DNA of 64,000 nucleotides from Gymnothorax reevesii (GCA_029721435.1 CM056583.1:56046120-56110119); one strand, 5' to 3'. Positions 10,948 to 22,219 are shown, numbered from the stretch's first letter. Notes: a model not told the origin generated them from the letters alone. Numbers and translations: made by a program.

Positions 10948-12859
10948 GTAAGAACATGTGCGGGGTTGCAGCTGTGGAGATTAAACTCCACACAGGCTCT
11001 GGCACCAGCCCCACCCTCATTCTCTCTGATGGAATCTATCAGAGAACCAATCCCTCTGGCACTTCCTTGTCAGGAGGTCAGCAAGCCTCATCTATCACAT
11101 TTTCTTCATTTAATCCTCAAAGAGGGCATCAGTAGGCAAACTATGAGCCATCTGGATATGCCATATCCCAAACCTACGCAAAGTTTGAAGTGTGAAAAAT
11201 TCCAGAATAGGAAAAGGCTGTACCCCAGCTTACTGCATGGTCAATTGGGTTTTAACACATATCCCAAAAATCTTTGTAAAGGTTTGTAATAATAAGTGAT
11301 AGTTCAGAGTGTAAAAGGAATACTAAAATGTGACCGGCAGATAACAGCCATCTTCTCCTTTATACTGTGAATATCTACGGGACCCTAGACCAATATGAGG
11401 CAGGTTTTTTGTTGATTGGGTAATTGGTTCTGGAGTCATGGCTATTTTTTGTGATAGCATCTTTCATGGATGATCTACAGTGAATTTGGTGGGCTTGAGT
11501 GTAATGGCATGTAGATGACAGATCTCGATTAGTTATGACTGGACATTGTGTTCAGGTGTTATAGCTTATTATAGCAATGGAGACCACACCCACAAAAATA
11601 ACTGTATGACTGTCATGCACCAAATCTTTTAATTTATCAACTTTTATGTATAACACATTATAGTAGCTTGGTCAGAAGATTCAAAATACCATATTTTATG
11701 TGAACTGGTTGCACTATTTAGGAGGAGAATGAGTTTAAAAGTTTTATTCAAATGGCAGAAAATCTACCAGTTTGCAAATGGCCATGGCAGGTATAGGTAG
11801 ATTTGTGTTGACCAACAGAATCCAGAAAAAAAAAGAATTTTGTTTCTTAAGGTCTTAGTAAACTTTAGTAAACTTTTTAAGGGGCCTTCATTCCAAAAGT
11901 TATAGGCTAAAATATAATGTTTGTTAGAGGAAGAAAAAAAAACTATTCCAGGAAGCCTTGCTTGATGTAAAATAAGTCAAACCACCATGGAAAAAACAGG
12001 CACTCCATCTTTGAATGAAAAAATAGTGAAAATGTATTCTACCAGCAAAAAGGAAACATGACAGACCAACAGGTATCGACTCCAGGTCTTCATCAGGGTC
12101 TGACAAACACTCAATCAATCACTGATACCGGCTGTGGGTGACTGCGACCCAACCAGACCCTGACGGAGATGATATTCAAACCATCCTGTCAGACACCAAC
12201 GATCATGCCACATTGAAAGTCAGCTGAATCTAATTCCTTCTACATTCTCATGTTTGCTCTGAACAACAACTGAATCCTTTGACCACATACACTTGCTTTT
12301 ATGCATAAAGTTGCTGCCATATTGTTGATTGAATTTGGAGATACAGGTTTGCCTTATAAACTGAAGCAATCAAAGACATCAAGCATTCTTGTAACTAGTT
12401 CTTTTTTTGAGAATGTACTGTATATGTTTCACATTGTGCTATCGACAGTATTTTTTATATGTACTAGGGATCAGTGTACTTGCTTTTTCCTTTCTTGTTT
12501 TTTTGATACATTTAGCTTTTTCTATATTTATATATTTTTGTAGTACACATCTACACGTGACTACTCATGGGGAGATTAATGAACTGCTTACCTTTTATCT
12601 TCTAATGTATGAAGCTTAGGGACAATTCAGTCAGGAAGACTCTCTCTCTCGCACACGTCTACTCCGTTTATTCTCTTTTCATTCACTCGCATGCTCGCCC
12701 ATAAACCTCTGCAGTCAATGTCTGCTGCTGTCAATTGAGCCGTCAGCTGGTGTAGCAACTGATCTCTTCCATCCAACCGTGGCACACCTCAGTCGCATCG
12801 CTAGCCAATCGTTATGTTGCTGTCTTTTAAAAAAATGTCATTTTTCTCTGCCCTTGTTC
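10948..12859. other. No gene recognised
   Basis: AT-rich DNA. A short stretch near 12059-12090 (GACCAACAGGTATCGACTCC..) resembles a piece of a fish dispersed repeat but is too short to classify. Confidence 0.45.
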
Positions 12860-13325
12860 GTTCATGCTGCTGTTCCCTGACCCTCCTCCACCCTGCTCCA
12901 TCAGACCTTCTGTCCTGCCGCTTCAGCTTTGTCAGCCTTCAGCCACCACCACCACCAGTGTCTGGACTCTTCGGGGGATTTACCAGCTGCTGCTCTGAGC
13001 TGTGCTCCTGCTCTATGAGTCTTCCCGAAAAGCTCAAGCGCTAAAGACTTGTCTGATTTTAAGCATGTTAATTCTGACTGCTGTCTTAATTCTCTCATCC
13101 CTAATTTACCATCAATTTATTATTCAGCCAGCGGAGGATGGGCTTCCCCAGAATAGCCAGGTTCCTCCTGAGTTTTCTTCTAAAGGAGGAGTTTTTCTCA
13201 CCACCGTTCAAGGCTTTTTCTCCCCACAGGGAGTTTTTTGTCTGCTATTCGGGGATTAGGGTTTAGTCTGGGCTCTGCCCTTTTCTCTATGTAAAGCGCT
13301 ATATAAATAAAATTGAATTGAATTC
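12860..13325 (+). repeat. Retroposon 3' region with (AATTG)n tail
   Basis: The sequence contains CTTCTAAAGGAGGAGTTTTT, CTCCCCACAGGGAG, GGGCTCTGCCC, GTAAAGCGCTATATAAATAA and ends in AAATTGAATTGAATT. This is the characteristic 3' tail of a widespread teleost retroposon family. The 5' limit is uncertain. Confidence 0.65.
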
Positions 13326-13454
13326 TATACCTATGCTCAATCAAATTACATTTTTTTCTTTATTTCACTCGTCTCTCCTGATTGAAATATTATGAGCAGT
13401 TAGATTGAATTATTATTCTAACACATGCTGTTATAAATTGGGGCTACTATTTGT

Positions 13455-13560
13455 TTGCCTTCTTACCTGACAAAGACCTTTTTGTGGTCGAAACGTTGTT
13501 ATATTAACAATAAATTGTTTTATTGGGAGTGTGCGAATACCTGAATTTGTTGACCATATA
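13455..13560 (+). repeat. Teleost dispersed repeat fragment (GAAACGTTG type)
   Basis: ACCTGACAAAGACC, GTGGTCGAAACGTTG and TTTTATTGGGAGTGTGCG in that order match a common fish repeat. The superfamily was not determined. Confidence 0.5.
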
Positions 13561-13932
13561 AACTGGTAACTAAGTGTACATCAAATAAAAAATTTCAAAA
13601 TGCTTCTATTGTCCAATAGTTCATCCATCTCATAATCATGCATGACCAGTCACATCTCATAGACACACAATAAAATTTGAGACTTCTTAAAAATACAAAT
13701 TCCTAGGTAAAAAAAAAACAAAAAAACATGGGTCTATCCCGAAATGGCATTATATGTAGATTTTAGTTGCTTAACAAATCACTGATGAGGAAATTAGCAA
13801 GAACTGAACAAACAGGAATTTGGTCGGGGACTGCTTTTCGCATTGATTTATTTATTTAAATGTTAATGCCTTGTGGTTCAACTTGCAGACAGCTTTCCAT
13901 AAAAAGAGGAGTCATTGTTGTTCCTCTAATTG

Positions 13933-14160
13933 TCCCCCGCCATGAAGTGCGACGGGGAATACTGGATTGGCGTCAGTCCATCCGTGTGTCTGTCCGTCCG
14001 GGCCGCAATGGGGACAAGATTTCTCTGAAACTATACCTAGATGCATGACATTTTGTATACTTAATAAGCTACTCATGATCTACGTTGAGTTCAAAAATGG
14101 ATGTCGAAACACATTTTTTTACTGAGTTACTGGCCATTTGATCTTATTGTTCATGCCTTT
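13933..14160 (+). repeat. Hairpin-class dispersed repeat
   Basis: A head hairpin is readable as CCCCCGCC...GGCGACGGGG-like arms (TCCCCCGCCATGAAG, then TGCGACGGGGA; 13933-13958). It is followed by GATTGGCGTCAGTCCATCC and GTGTGTCTGTCCGTCCGGGC, then a TCTCTGAAACTATACCTAGA segment. The architecture is the same as the repeats at 16091, 16373, 30138 and 62848. Confidence 0.65.
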
Positions 14161-14204
14161 TGACAGCTGATGTGCTGTTGAGAAACTTTTCCAGGCTAGT
14201 TTGC

Positions 14205-14655
14205 ATTTTTTTATTTTTTATTTGGCATCTCCAATCCCACCCGAATCTGGAATACCCAAGTGGTGAACTATGTACAAGTCTTGCTCGTATGCGACCAACT
14301 CAGCAGAGCGCCTGTCAGCCACCGCTTCTTATAGACTCATTGGTTAAATCTTCGCAAGTTCAGAACGAGGGCGGAAGAAACCCGGACATGAACAGACTTA
14401 GAATCTTCCTGACGAGTGCCCGTCTGGCCAATAGGAGGCACCTGAGCAACGAACAAGGCAACTATTATATTCCTTTCCTGGCAGTCCATTCCTAATTTGC
14501 AACCCTGTAGTGCTATAGCCAGTTGTGCGCTTCTCTGAAACAGCTGCCGACCACTGCCGGCTGGTACGAAGCGGGGCTCAAACCTGCGACGTGATAACCA
14601 CTTCTGCTTCGTAACACGATGCTTTACCGAGTGAGCTGTCCAGCAGCAGAGGCTT
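14205..14655 (-). repeat. Long tRNA-derived SINE
   Basis: On the minus strand a tRNA-like head contains CAGCTCACTCGGTAAAGC (A-box region, near 14621-14640) and GGTTTGAGCCCC (B box, 14573-14584). A body of about 300 bp follows, and an A-rich tail (14207-14220 as T-run on plus) closes it after GGGATTGGAGATGCC. A second, more diverged copy of the body lies at 43105-43260. Family name not assigned. Confidence 0.65.
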
Positions 14656-14665
14656 GTTTGCATAT

Positions 14666-15287
14666 AACCTATGACCAAATATTCTCAGTACAGAGCAAAT
14701 GTGGACCCTGACCAGGCCAAAACATGAGCCTGAGAGATTTGCTTTCAAGCCACTTCTTGGTGGCCCTTGTAGGATGGGGACAACTATTGCCTTACTGAAA
14801 AATAACATCTGATCATTCTTCTTTAGAAAATAACTTTTTAACTATGGGAAGCAAGCCTTTCTGCAATATTATCTAGTAATCAAAAGCATTAATTCACTTT
14901 TCATAGTGAACTAGCTCAACAGTATCACCAGCTAAAACCGTGCTCAACTCACACTGGGTTTACAGTGCTTGTGAGTCTGAAGAAAAGATACTGAAACAAG
15001 ACCTATGTCATTCTGTAGGCCTTAGTGAGCAGATAAAAAAATGCAAAAATTAAAAAAATTTGTTGTGAATTTTTGGAGAAAATCCACTTTTTCATCGGCA
15101 CCCAACTTGAAATTTTCAAATTGACATTAAAGGGTTAAAAAACTTCTGCGCTTTGGTGATTAATTTCTGAAAGTCTCCTCTGCAGGGTTGTCGATCAAAA
15201 GAACGTGAAAAATAGTAATAGTAGTCCATCTCCTTTCTTTAACCCTCACGTGGCAAAAATGTTCTATCTAGCTAAATGTAATGCTTA
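14666..15287. other. No gene recognised
   Basis: Non-coding. Sequences AAAGGGTTAA (15130) and TTAACCCTCACGTGG (15239) resemble piggyBac-type ends in outward orientation, but no partner ends were found. Confidence 0.35.
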
Positions 15288-15402
15288 GACATGTGCGCTA
15301 TTGTACTCTTTGATGGCTTGCTTTAAGCGCAAACCAAATAGTTTGTTGCTGCTATGCTTTGTCAGATGCCTCTCCCAGAATGTTGAGAAGTCAGCGTGAA
15401 CT
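15288..15402 (-). repeat. Left arm of an inverted duplication
   Basis: Read on the minus strand this arm contains GCAGTTCACGCTGACTTCTC and TTTGGTTTGCGCTTAAAGC, ending AAAGAGTACAATAGCGCACA. It pairs with 15803-15917 with few mismatches and encodes VHADFSTFWERH...KQAIKEYNSAHV. Confidence 0.88.
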
Positions 15403-15805
15403 GCTATGAAAGCTTGCTCAGAATATCAAGCCAATCCACAACCATGGCACTTACAGAACTCACGCAAATGGTCTCTGATGATGTGGAATTTGGGTGTGAT
15501 CGAGATGCCGAGTTTCGCATAGTCCTCGCAGAAGTCGGCAACATGGTCTTCCCATCCACTGTTTATGCTTTGTCCAAAGCAGAAAGTGAACATCTTTCCC
15601 ATTGCTGCAAATGCATTTGCGAAGGGTGTGGCTGGATGGCTTGCTGGTGTTTTCGTCATTGAACTTATGAGCTGGACTAAGAGTTCTGCATAGTAAGGTG
15701 AAACATTCGTTTCCCTCAAACTGTTTATGGTAATCTTCCTTCACCAGATGTAGCTTCCTTGGCCACTGGATTGCTTCTGGGTATCTTGTTTCCAGTTCCA
15801 CAAAC
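15300..15805 (-). pseudogene. Unknown transposon-type ORF, C-terminal part
   Basis: Minus-strand blocks run in order. They are WPRKLHLVKEDYHKQFEGN, then after a frameshift VSPYYAELLVQLISSM, AFAAMGKMFTFCFGQ, YAKLGISITPKFHIIRDHL, GLAWYSEQAFIAVHADF and LFGLRLKQAIKEYNSAHV, followed by a stop. The pattern (ISxTPKxHxIxxH ... GLxxYSEQ..xxVHxDF) resembles the C-terminus of multicopy transposon-encoded proteins in animals. I cannot name the superfamily. The last ~115 bp are repeated in opposite orientation at 15803-15917. Confidence 0.6.
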
Positions 15806-15917
15806 AGTTCACGCTGACTTTTCAAAATTCTGGGACAGGCATCAGATAAAGAATAGCAGGAACAAACCATTTGGTTTGCGCTTAAAGCAAGCCATCAAAG
15901 AGTACAATAGCGCACAC
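15803..15917 (+). repeat. Right arm of an inverted duplication
   Basis: The same coding segment appears on the plus strand: VHADFSKFWDRH, then FGLRLKQAIKEYNSAH, continuing into FWSYDTKYTNFVTPL and a stop at 15996-15998. The 400 bp between the arms holds the upstream part of the minus-strand ORF, so the arrangement is a head-to-head foldback. Confidence 0.88.
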
Positions 15918-16087
15918 TTCTGGAGCTATGATACAAAATACACCAATTTTGTAACTCCATTACAGCGTGACCTGGCCCAACAACAAATTGGCCCCTAGAC
16001 ATTTACTTGATCAGTCTAAACACTGGTGAAATATGTAAGTCATAATAGAGAAATATGGCAATTGTAAATCAAATAACAGCATAATTA

Positions 16088-16372
16088 TTACCTCTGCCGA
16101 GGAGGTTATGTTTGTTGGTTTGTTTGTGTACAACATAACTCAAAAAGTAAAGGACAGATTTCGATGACATTTTCAGGGAAGGTGTGGGGAAGGTGTGTAT
16201 TAAGTCAAGGAGCAGGTGATTAAATTTTGGCATATCTAGGCCAAAGCACTGCTGAGATATACGCCAAAGTTCAAGATTTCAAGTCTTTCCAATGGGCGGG
16301 AGTTCCAATCACCGTGCTTCTGGGTTTTGCTGCCCCCTGGCGGAGGTCTGCGCTCTCTGAGTGCTTTTCTAG
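16088..16372 (+). repeat. Hairpin-class dispersed repeat, type A
   Basis: The head ACCTCTGCCGAGGAGGT forms a short hairpin (16090-16106). It is followed by GTTTGTTGGTTTGTTTGTG, CATAACTCAAAAAGTAAAGG, a GATTTCGATGACATTTTC segment and the tail GGCGGAGGTCTGCGCTCTC ending TTTTCTAG. It abuts the related element at 16373 with no spacer. Confidence 0.75.
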
Positions 16373-16650
16373 TTACCTTTGCCAGCGACTTCGCTGACGA
16401 AGGTAATGTTTTGATCCCCGTGTATTTATTTGTTTGTGTGTCTGTCTGTCTGTCTGTGTGTATGTATGTGTATCGAATAACTCAAAAAGTACCAAACGGA
16501 ATTTCATAAAATTTGGTGGGTTCATTTGGCATGACCTGAGGATCAATCGATTAGATTTTGGGAGTGATCGGGTCAAAGGTCAAGGTCAAGGCCACGAAAA
16601 GGTCAAAACCGACTTTCGGCCATATCTCGGTCAATTTTTATCCGATCGGC
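16373..16650 (+). repeat. Hairpin-class dispersed repeat, type B, 3'-truncated
   Basis: The head is a strong hairpin: TTACCTTTGCCAGCGA, a CT loop and TCGCTGACGAAGGTAA (16373-16406). Then come GATCCCCGTGTATTTATTTG, a (GTCT)n stretch, CGAATAACTCAAAAAGTACC, TCAAAGGTCAAGGTCAAGG and CATATCTCGGTCAATTTTTA. From the TGTTTTGATCCCC after the hairpin to the GATCGGCAT at about 16651 it differs at only about one position from the minus-strand copy at 42660-42920. The 3' tail seen in that copy is missing here. Confidence 0.88.
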
Positions 16651-16805
16651 ATCAGGCCTACCAAAGAAAACGTTGCTTCAGCACACAAAAACTTTGAAAT
16701 GCCTACATTAATCGCGGAAATAGCAACAGAAAAATAATACCCCGCTACCGAAACTGCAAAAACCGCAACATAAACTGTTGACTCGTAGCATAAGACTATG
16801 AAACT

Positions 16806-17158
16806 GCACGGCACGGTGGTTAGCATTGCTGCCTCACAGCAAGAAGGTCATGGGTTCGAATCTGGCCTGGGGCCTTTCTGTGTGGAGTTTGCATGTTCTC
16901 CCCGTGTTGCGTGGGTTTTCGCCGGGCACTCCGGTTTCCTCCCACAGTCCAAAGACATGCATATCAGGCTAATTGGAGACACCAAATTGCCCATAGGTAT
17001 GAGTGTGAGAGTGAATGGTGTGTGTGCCCTGCGATGGATTGGCAAGCTGTTCAGGGTGGGTCCCTGCCTTTGCCCGTAGTCAGCTGGGATAGGCTCCAGC
17101 TCGCCCCGTGACCCTAGTGAGGAATAAGCGGGTATAGAAAATGGATGGATGGATGGAT
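16806..17158 (+). repeat. Teleost L2/SINE-like repeat with (GGAT)n tail
   Basis: The sequence runs CACGGTGGTTAGCATTGC, CCTCACAGCAAGAAGG, GGGTTCGAATCTGGCC, GTGTGGAGTTTGCATG, CCCACAGTCCAAAGACATGC, GCTAATTGGAGACACC, TGCGATGGATTGGCAAGC and GGATAGGCTCCAGC, and ends in ATGGATGGATGGATGG. This nearly full copy of a very abundant fish repeat is probably an L2-type LINE tail or a SINE derived from it. A fragment of the same family lies at 61535-61615 on the minus strand. Confidence 0.85.
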
Positions 17159-18480
17159 ATTGTCTGAGAGTAGCACCATCTGGCTGGCTAATTTTATCCG
17201 CAAAACTTTAATTAATGGTGAGAAAATAATTGTTGAAACTATGAGCGAGGTCAGTATTGTCAAACTCGTTTCTGGCATTTCTTGCACTATGTTTGATTTT
17301 GGTGTCATGAAGCGCGGTGATTTTGTGACCTTGGCAGAGGACTTTGAAGAGCACCTTTTGAGTGCAACTGTAAGCTATTGTTTCTTGACAGAAATTAAGC
17401 TAACCATGCTAAAGCAGTAAGGTTAAGCTATGTTACCAAAATGGCAGGCAAAATTTTGCTCTTGCTATCTTACACCATCTGCAACAACTGCAGGCTAATA
17501 AAAATCTTTGCTAGCTGACCAAAACATAATATACGTTCTATAATGTTATCTTGCTAGCTTTCTCTAAAAGATATCCTCGCCCACATCCTTGGCATTCATG
17601 TTTGTATTTTGAGATGCCATTTCAGCAGTTTGAAAAGATGCTTTTGCGAGTTAACACAGCAGTGCAGTTTCTCAGCTGAATCTAGGGGCATGCAACAAAA
17701 AAAAAAAACAAAAAACAAAGCTAATCCTCCATCAGCTCTCTCACAATGAGTTTTATAAAGTGGAGGCAAACTTTGTTGAGGTTTGATGAGCCATCTAATG
17801 ATGACAGGAAGAACAGACTGGCCACAGAGGTCAAAAATCATCAAAAAGCATCACATTCTTCATTTGTACAGCTTGTACATTCAGAGGGACAAAAGACAGA
17901 AGACATGCCAACAATGTCTCAAAATCCCTACACTCAGGAAGAAGCATGGTTGACTACCTGTGGGAAAACTTTCTGCCTCATGGAAGCATTAAACCATAGT
18001 GATGAATTAGAACACAGTCACCTCCATAATGGGCTCTGAGGATGTTGAGGTCATAAATAAAGGCTAACAGTTTATTTATTTAAAGTTTGTCTGGGGGTAT
18101 TTGTGCGCAAACAGAGGGGAACACTACCCATGAGAGGAATGTGTAGACTGTGCTGAGGTCAGTCATTTAATAAATAATGGAGATTAATGAGATAAAATAA
18201 GAAAAAACAAGATCAGAATCTGTGCATGTGCTTATTACTTGACTTTCAGCATCAGAGATGTGCGTCAGTAATTGCTGGGGAGCAAGCGTGATCCCTCAGG
18301 AATTCCCCTTTGGTCCGACCTTAAAATCATTTGCATGGAAGGACAAAGAGATCTGGTCTGCAATTCTGACAGCAAATGAAGTGTGACTGAGTTTAATGCA
18401 CGAACACATGCTCCAGCTGATGTCACATATGGATGCCACATATGGTCTGACAAAATGTGCGTGTATGTACAGTTACTATA
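17159..18480. other. No gene recognised
   Basis: Two open frames of about 90 codons (17145-17420 and 17746-18039) have no recognised domain. An A-run with interruptions lies near 17697-17720. Confidence 0.45.
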
Positions 18481-18835
18481 CAGTGGGCTCAAAAATTACT
18501 GGCACCCCAGACTGGCAATGCTCAAACAATACTTTAATTAATAAATAATTTAATAATAATTTAAAATATATATTTATAGAGAAACTCTACATAGGCCTAC
18601 CATCATGTGAGAAATACTGTATGATAGTAATGCTCCAATGGAACCAACCAAAATCACTTACTTATTTAATTAAAAATCAGTTTCCTCTAAATCAAGGTTT
18701 CTCAATTAATGGCACCCTTAAAGATTACGGTAATCTTCCAAAATTAAACCAGGCATTAAATTCCACTTAATTTAGTTTTGTGTAAGCGTTAAGGAACAAT
18801 ATTGATCAATTACATCACTTCCAGTTTCACGAGGA

Positions 18836-19545
18836 TAGAGGAGCCAGCTGCATTTTGCCCCCCAGGATACTGAGGAGGATGGTGAGAGAAGCAACAAAAT
18901 CCCAAAGAATCACTGTGAAGGAATTGCAGACCTTGGTGGCGTCTTGGGGTCACCAGGTTTCAAAAAGCACCATCAGGCGCCACCTCCACAACCATAGGCC
19001 TCTTTGGAAGGGCTGACAGAAGAAAGCCTTTTCTGACCAGAAGACACAGTAGCAAGCGCTTGGAGTTTGCCAAACACCATTTAAATTATGCCTGGAACAA
19101 GGTGCTTTGGTCAGATGAGACCGAAATTACACCTGTCGGTCAGATACTGGATCGTCATGTTTGGCATCAAAACAGAGATGCATACAAGGAGAAGCACCTC
19201 ATATCCATGGTGAAATATAATGGTGGGTCAGTCATGTTTTGGAGCTCTTTTAATTCAAAAGGTCCGGGGGCACTGGTTATGATAAATGGCAAAATGAATT
19301 CCACCAAGTATCAGGATATTTTGGCTGCAGTCTGGTTGCCTTCACCAGAAGCCTGGGACTTGGCCGTTGGTGGACTTTCCAACAAGACAACGACCCAAAG
19401 CATACCTCAAGATCCACACAGAAATGGTTCTGTGACAACAGAATCAACATTCTGCAATGGTCATCTCAGTCGCCAGACCTCAATCCAATTGAAAACCTGC
19501 AGGCTAAAAGAAGGGTGCCAATATTATGAAACCTAAATTGTGTTT
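18836..19545 (+). pseudogene. Tc1-like DD34E transposase, truncated at both ends
   Basis: The DNA-binding N-terminus is missing; recognisable sequence starts near VREATKSQRITVKELQTLV and VSKSTIRRHLHNHRP. The catalytic domain reads KVLWSDETEI, NRDAYKEKHLISMVKY, GGSVMFWSSF, GALVMINGKMNSTKYQDIL. After one frameshift near 19340 it reads FQQDNDPKHTSRSTQKW and QSPDLNPIENLQAKRR. All three catalytic acids survive, and I count 34 residues between the second Asp and the Glu, confirming DD34E. The C-terminal ~60 residues are deleted: the frame meets the 3' untranslated region right after QAKRRVPIL. It cannot encode active enzyme. Confidence 0.92.
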
Positions 19546-19697
19546 AAATTTATTTTGTATGAAATGTTTGTTTTGATTTTGGTTGTTTCCACTGAAAAGT
19601 TAATAAAGTGAAGTATTTCACAAATGTAGGTATATTCCGTCACTCTATAATTATTATTTTTATTTATTTCTTTATTTTTTGTATTAATCGTACTTTA

Positions 19698-20052
19698 CAG
19701 GGTGTTTCAGAAAAAAGTATACCCAACTTGAATAACTGATTTTATGAAAACTACCACATTTTATTTGAAGTATGTGAATATGTCACTGGTCCCTCCACAT
19801 GGCCCATCACCAAATGAACCGATGGGCTGTCAGAGGGTCAGACGATGCCAGCTGTGCATTGATAGGGAGGGGGGTGCCATTCAAAAAATGCATTGTTACT
19901 GATTCACCCATGAAAATAAACGCATGTTTAGGGTATCATCTAAAAGAGTAAATCCTTCTCTTACTAATGACATATTACACTTAAAATACAATTTAGTAGT
20001 TTTCATATAATGGATGATTCAAGTTGGGTATACTTTTCTCTGAGACACCCTG
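19698..20052. mobile_element. 355 bp mariner-like MITE with TA duplication
   Basis: The ends are CAGGGTGTTTCAGAAAAAAG and, reverse-complemented, CAGGGTGTCTCAGAGAAAAG. The inverted repeats continue for about 59 bp (TATACCCAACTTGAAT then TATGAAAACTAC). The first 36 bp differ at two positions. It is flanked by TA on both sides (19696-19697 and 20053-20054). No coding capacity. It interrupts the 3' part of the surrounding Tc1 element. Confidence 0.92.
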
Positions 20053-20510
20053 TACATTGCCAGTCAGGGGTGCCAGTAATTTTGGAGCCCACCAATATAT
20101 TTAATGTTCATATGACTCCTATTGGGACATGCTGGAAGCTAAAAACTCAGTAGCTAAGGACTTGGAGATGCAAGTTTTCAGTATGAAGACAGGAGGTCTA
20201 GTCAGTCAAACGCTGCCACTTGCAGCTCCTTGCGCACTGCGGCATTATTGACGAGTGTGATCTTGGCTGCGTCTCAAGAACTTTGGCCTCAAAACTTGCT
20301 TGTCATTTGAGAAAAGAAAATAAAACAGGATAGTCAAAGCCCTGGCATAGATGGGGTAATGTAGAACAAGCTGAGCGATCTCATTCGCCATGCCATCATA
20401 AAACCATTGCTAAGGGCTAGAAGTGATGATGTTATTAGAGACCCTGAGCTGTGACTGACTCTATCGTATTTCCTCAATAGCTGTGACATTCATCCAACGT
20501 ATAAGTGTGG

Positions 20511-21276
20511 CAGGCATGGGGCGATTAACATGTTTGATTTACTAGTTAAGTTAATACAAAAATTTCATCAATGAAAATGTCTATTTGGAAATTCACTAGT
20601 TAAGTTAATTTTGACAAGTTAACTAGTTTAGTTAAAAGTTAAATTTGTGGTTCCCATGCCATCGACAATATTTTCAAATATGTTGATTGACTGAACAACT
20701 GCATCAAGTTTTCTCAATACACAAATATATATACATTTGAAAACAAGTCATCATATTATCAGCAATGTATCATATTGTTATCATGATCTGCATGTACTTC
20801 ATACATAGCATACATAAACTCATATCATACATTTACATACACTTGTGTATTTCATTCTATTAATGTTTACACTAAAGGTTACTGGCAATCTCTAGTGAAT
20901 GTCAGACTTTCAATGTCTACTAGCCTTGTTAAAATTCAAGAACATAACACAGCTGAGCGTAGAACAACATCATATAAGTGAAGATTCTTTATCATTGTAA
21001 AACCAGAATAATTATTATTAGGACAAAATCTCATCATTGCTGTAGTTAGATGTTTAGAAAAAATACATAGATAGTCTGCATTATCAGGTCAACATTGTAG
21101 CAAAAATGATTTAGTTAATCAAGTCTTAATTGAAAATAAATTGAAAAAAAATTCAATTAATCAACAAAAATCAATTAAGTTAACATCCCTTCTCAAAAGT
21201 TAACTAGTTAAGTTAATGGGATTTTAACTAAACTTGATTAAGTTAGCGATTAAGTTAATTAATCGCCCCATGCGTG
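20511..21276. mobile_element. 766 bp hAT-like element, perfect 8 bp duplication
   Basis: Termini are CAGGCATGGGGCGATTAA and, reverse-complemented, CACGCATGGGGCGATTAA. The flanking octamer AAGTGTGG is present on both sides (20503-20510 and 21277-21284). Subterminal regions carry repeated variants of TTAACTAGTTAAGTTAA at about 20540-20640 and 21190-21262, plausible transposase-binding arrays. No transposase-like frame is visible, so it is non-autonomous. Confidence 0.92.
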
Positions 21277-21284
21277 AAGTGTGG

Positions 21285-22219
21285 TTCTTGTTCTTCCCCC
21301 TAGACACCATCCAACCCCGTTTTATGGGATTAACACTGTCATATGCAAGTGTTGTCATTGTAAAAACAAAGATTTTAAGGTGCCAGGCACTCAGCAAGAA
21401 CAATTTACTGTATGAAACAAGTCATTACACCAAAACTTGGGCTTTTCATTCTGTCGGAATCACTTGCCGCCTGTCAACAGCCTCAAGTAATCAAGCCCGC
21501 TGACTTTACGCAGAGCCAGCCTGCTACGACATGCACGTGGTGAGATGGGTGTGGAACAAACTCTGTGAAAGAGAGTAAGTTTTTCAACAACAGGTCAGAC
21601 CATCTCTATAGTAAGAGACAGAGGTTCACTTGATCAGTGATTAATGTGGAAGATTAAGCCCATCAACAAAAAAAGATAAATGGCCTGTATGCATTGAATC
21701 ACGACTTCAGCTTCCAGCGCAAGGTTGGTCATATCCTGTAGAGCCATTGTTTGTCATACTATGTGCCAAACTCCAGCAGATTAAAAGGGATCCTCAGACT
21801 GGGGTCATGACAGCACTCTGAGTGTATAACTAATGTCCACCAAAGTTCTTACACAGTGACCTTGTTCTGTGAGCAAAACACAATACAACTTTTTGTGACC
21901 TTGAACAGACTAGTTTGTTGAGCTTTTTCCGAAAAATTCCAGTAGTTTTTATACAGTGGTGTTTTCTGCTTTATATAGAGGTGTTTATTTCCTATAACAT
22001 GGATAGGACTGCAGCTGGAGTGTAATCACAGCCCTCAATGGCCACAATGCCAGCAATACACTAACATTTCAGCATGAAGCACGGAAGTGGATGCGCATAG
22101 CCATAATGTGCCATTGGAATATTAGCAGGCAATGATTGTGTATGCAGACTTCTCCAGAACTCCAAATTCAAGTAAAGTATGTCACATAGAACCAGAGCAT
22201 CCTTTCCCAATTGTAAGAG
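21285..22219. other. No gene recognised
   Basis: Non-coding DNA; no terminal repeats or coding similarity seen. Confidence 0.45.

Larger units (their letters stand above)
18481..20095 (+). mobile_element. Tc1-like transposon carrying a mariner-like MITE
   Basis: Left terminus CAGTGGGCTCAAAAATTACT follows a TA at 18479-18480. The right terminus, reverse-complemented, contains GGTGGGCTCCAAAATTACTG and is followed by a TA. The inner TIR continues as GGCACCCC.GACTGGCAATG on both ends. The element carries a truncated transposase (18836-19545) and, in its 3' region, an unrelated 355 bp element (19698-20052). Confidence 0.9.

Noticed and set aside
17145..17420. 91-codon frame after the (GGAT)n tail
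   Set aside because: The start lies in the repeat tail and the rest has no known similarity.
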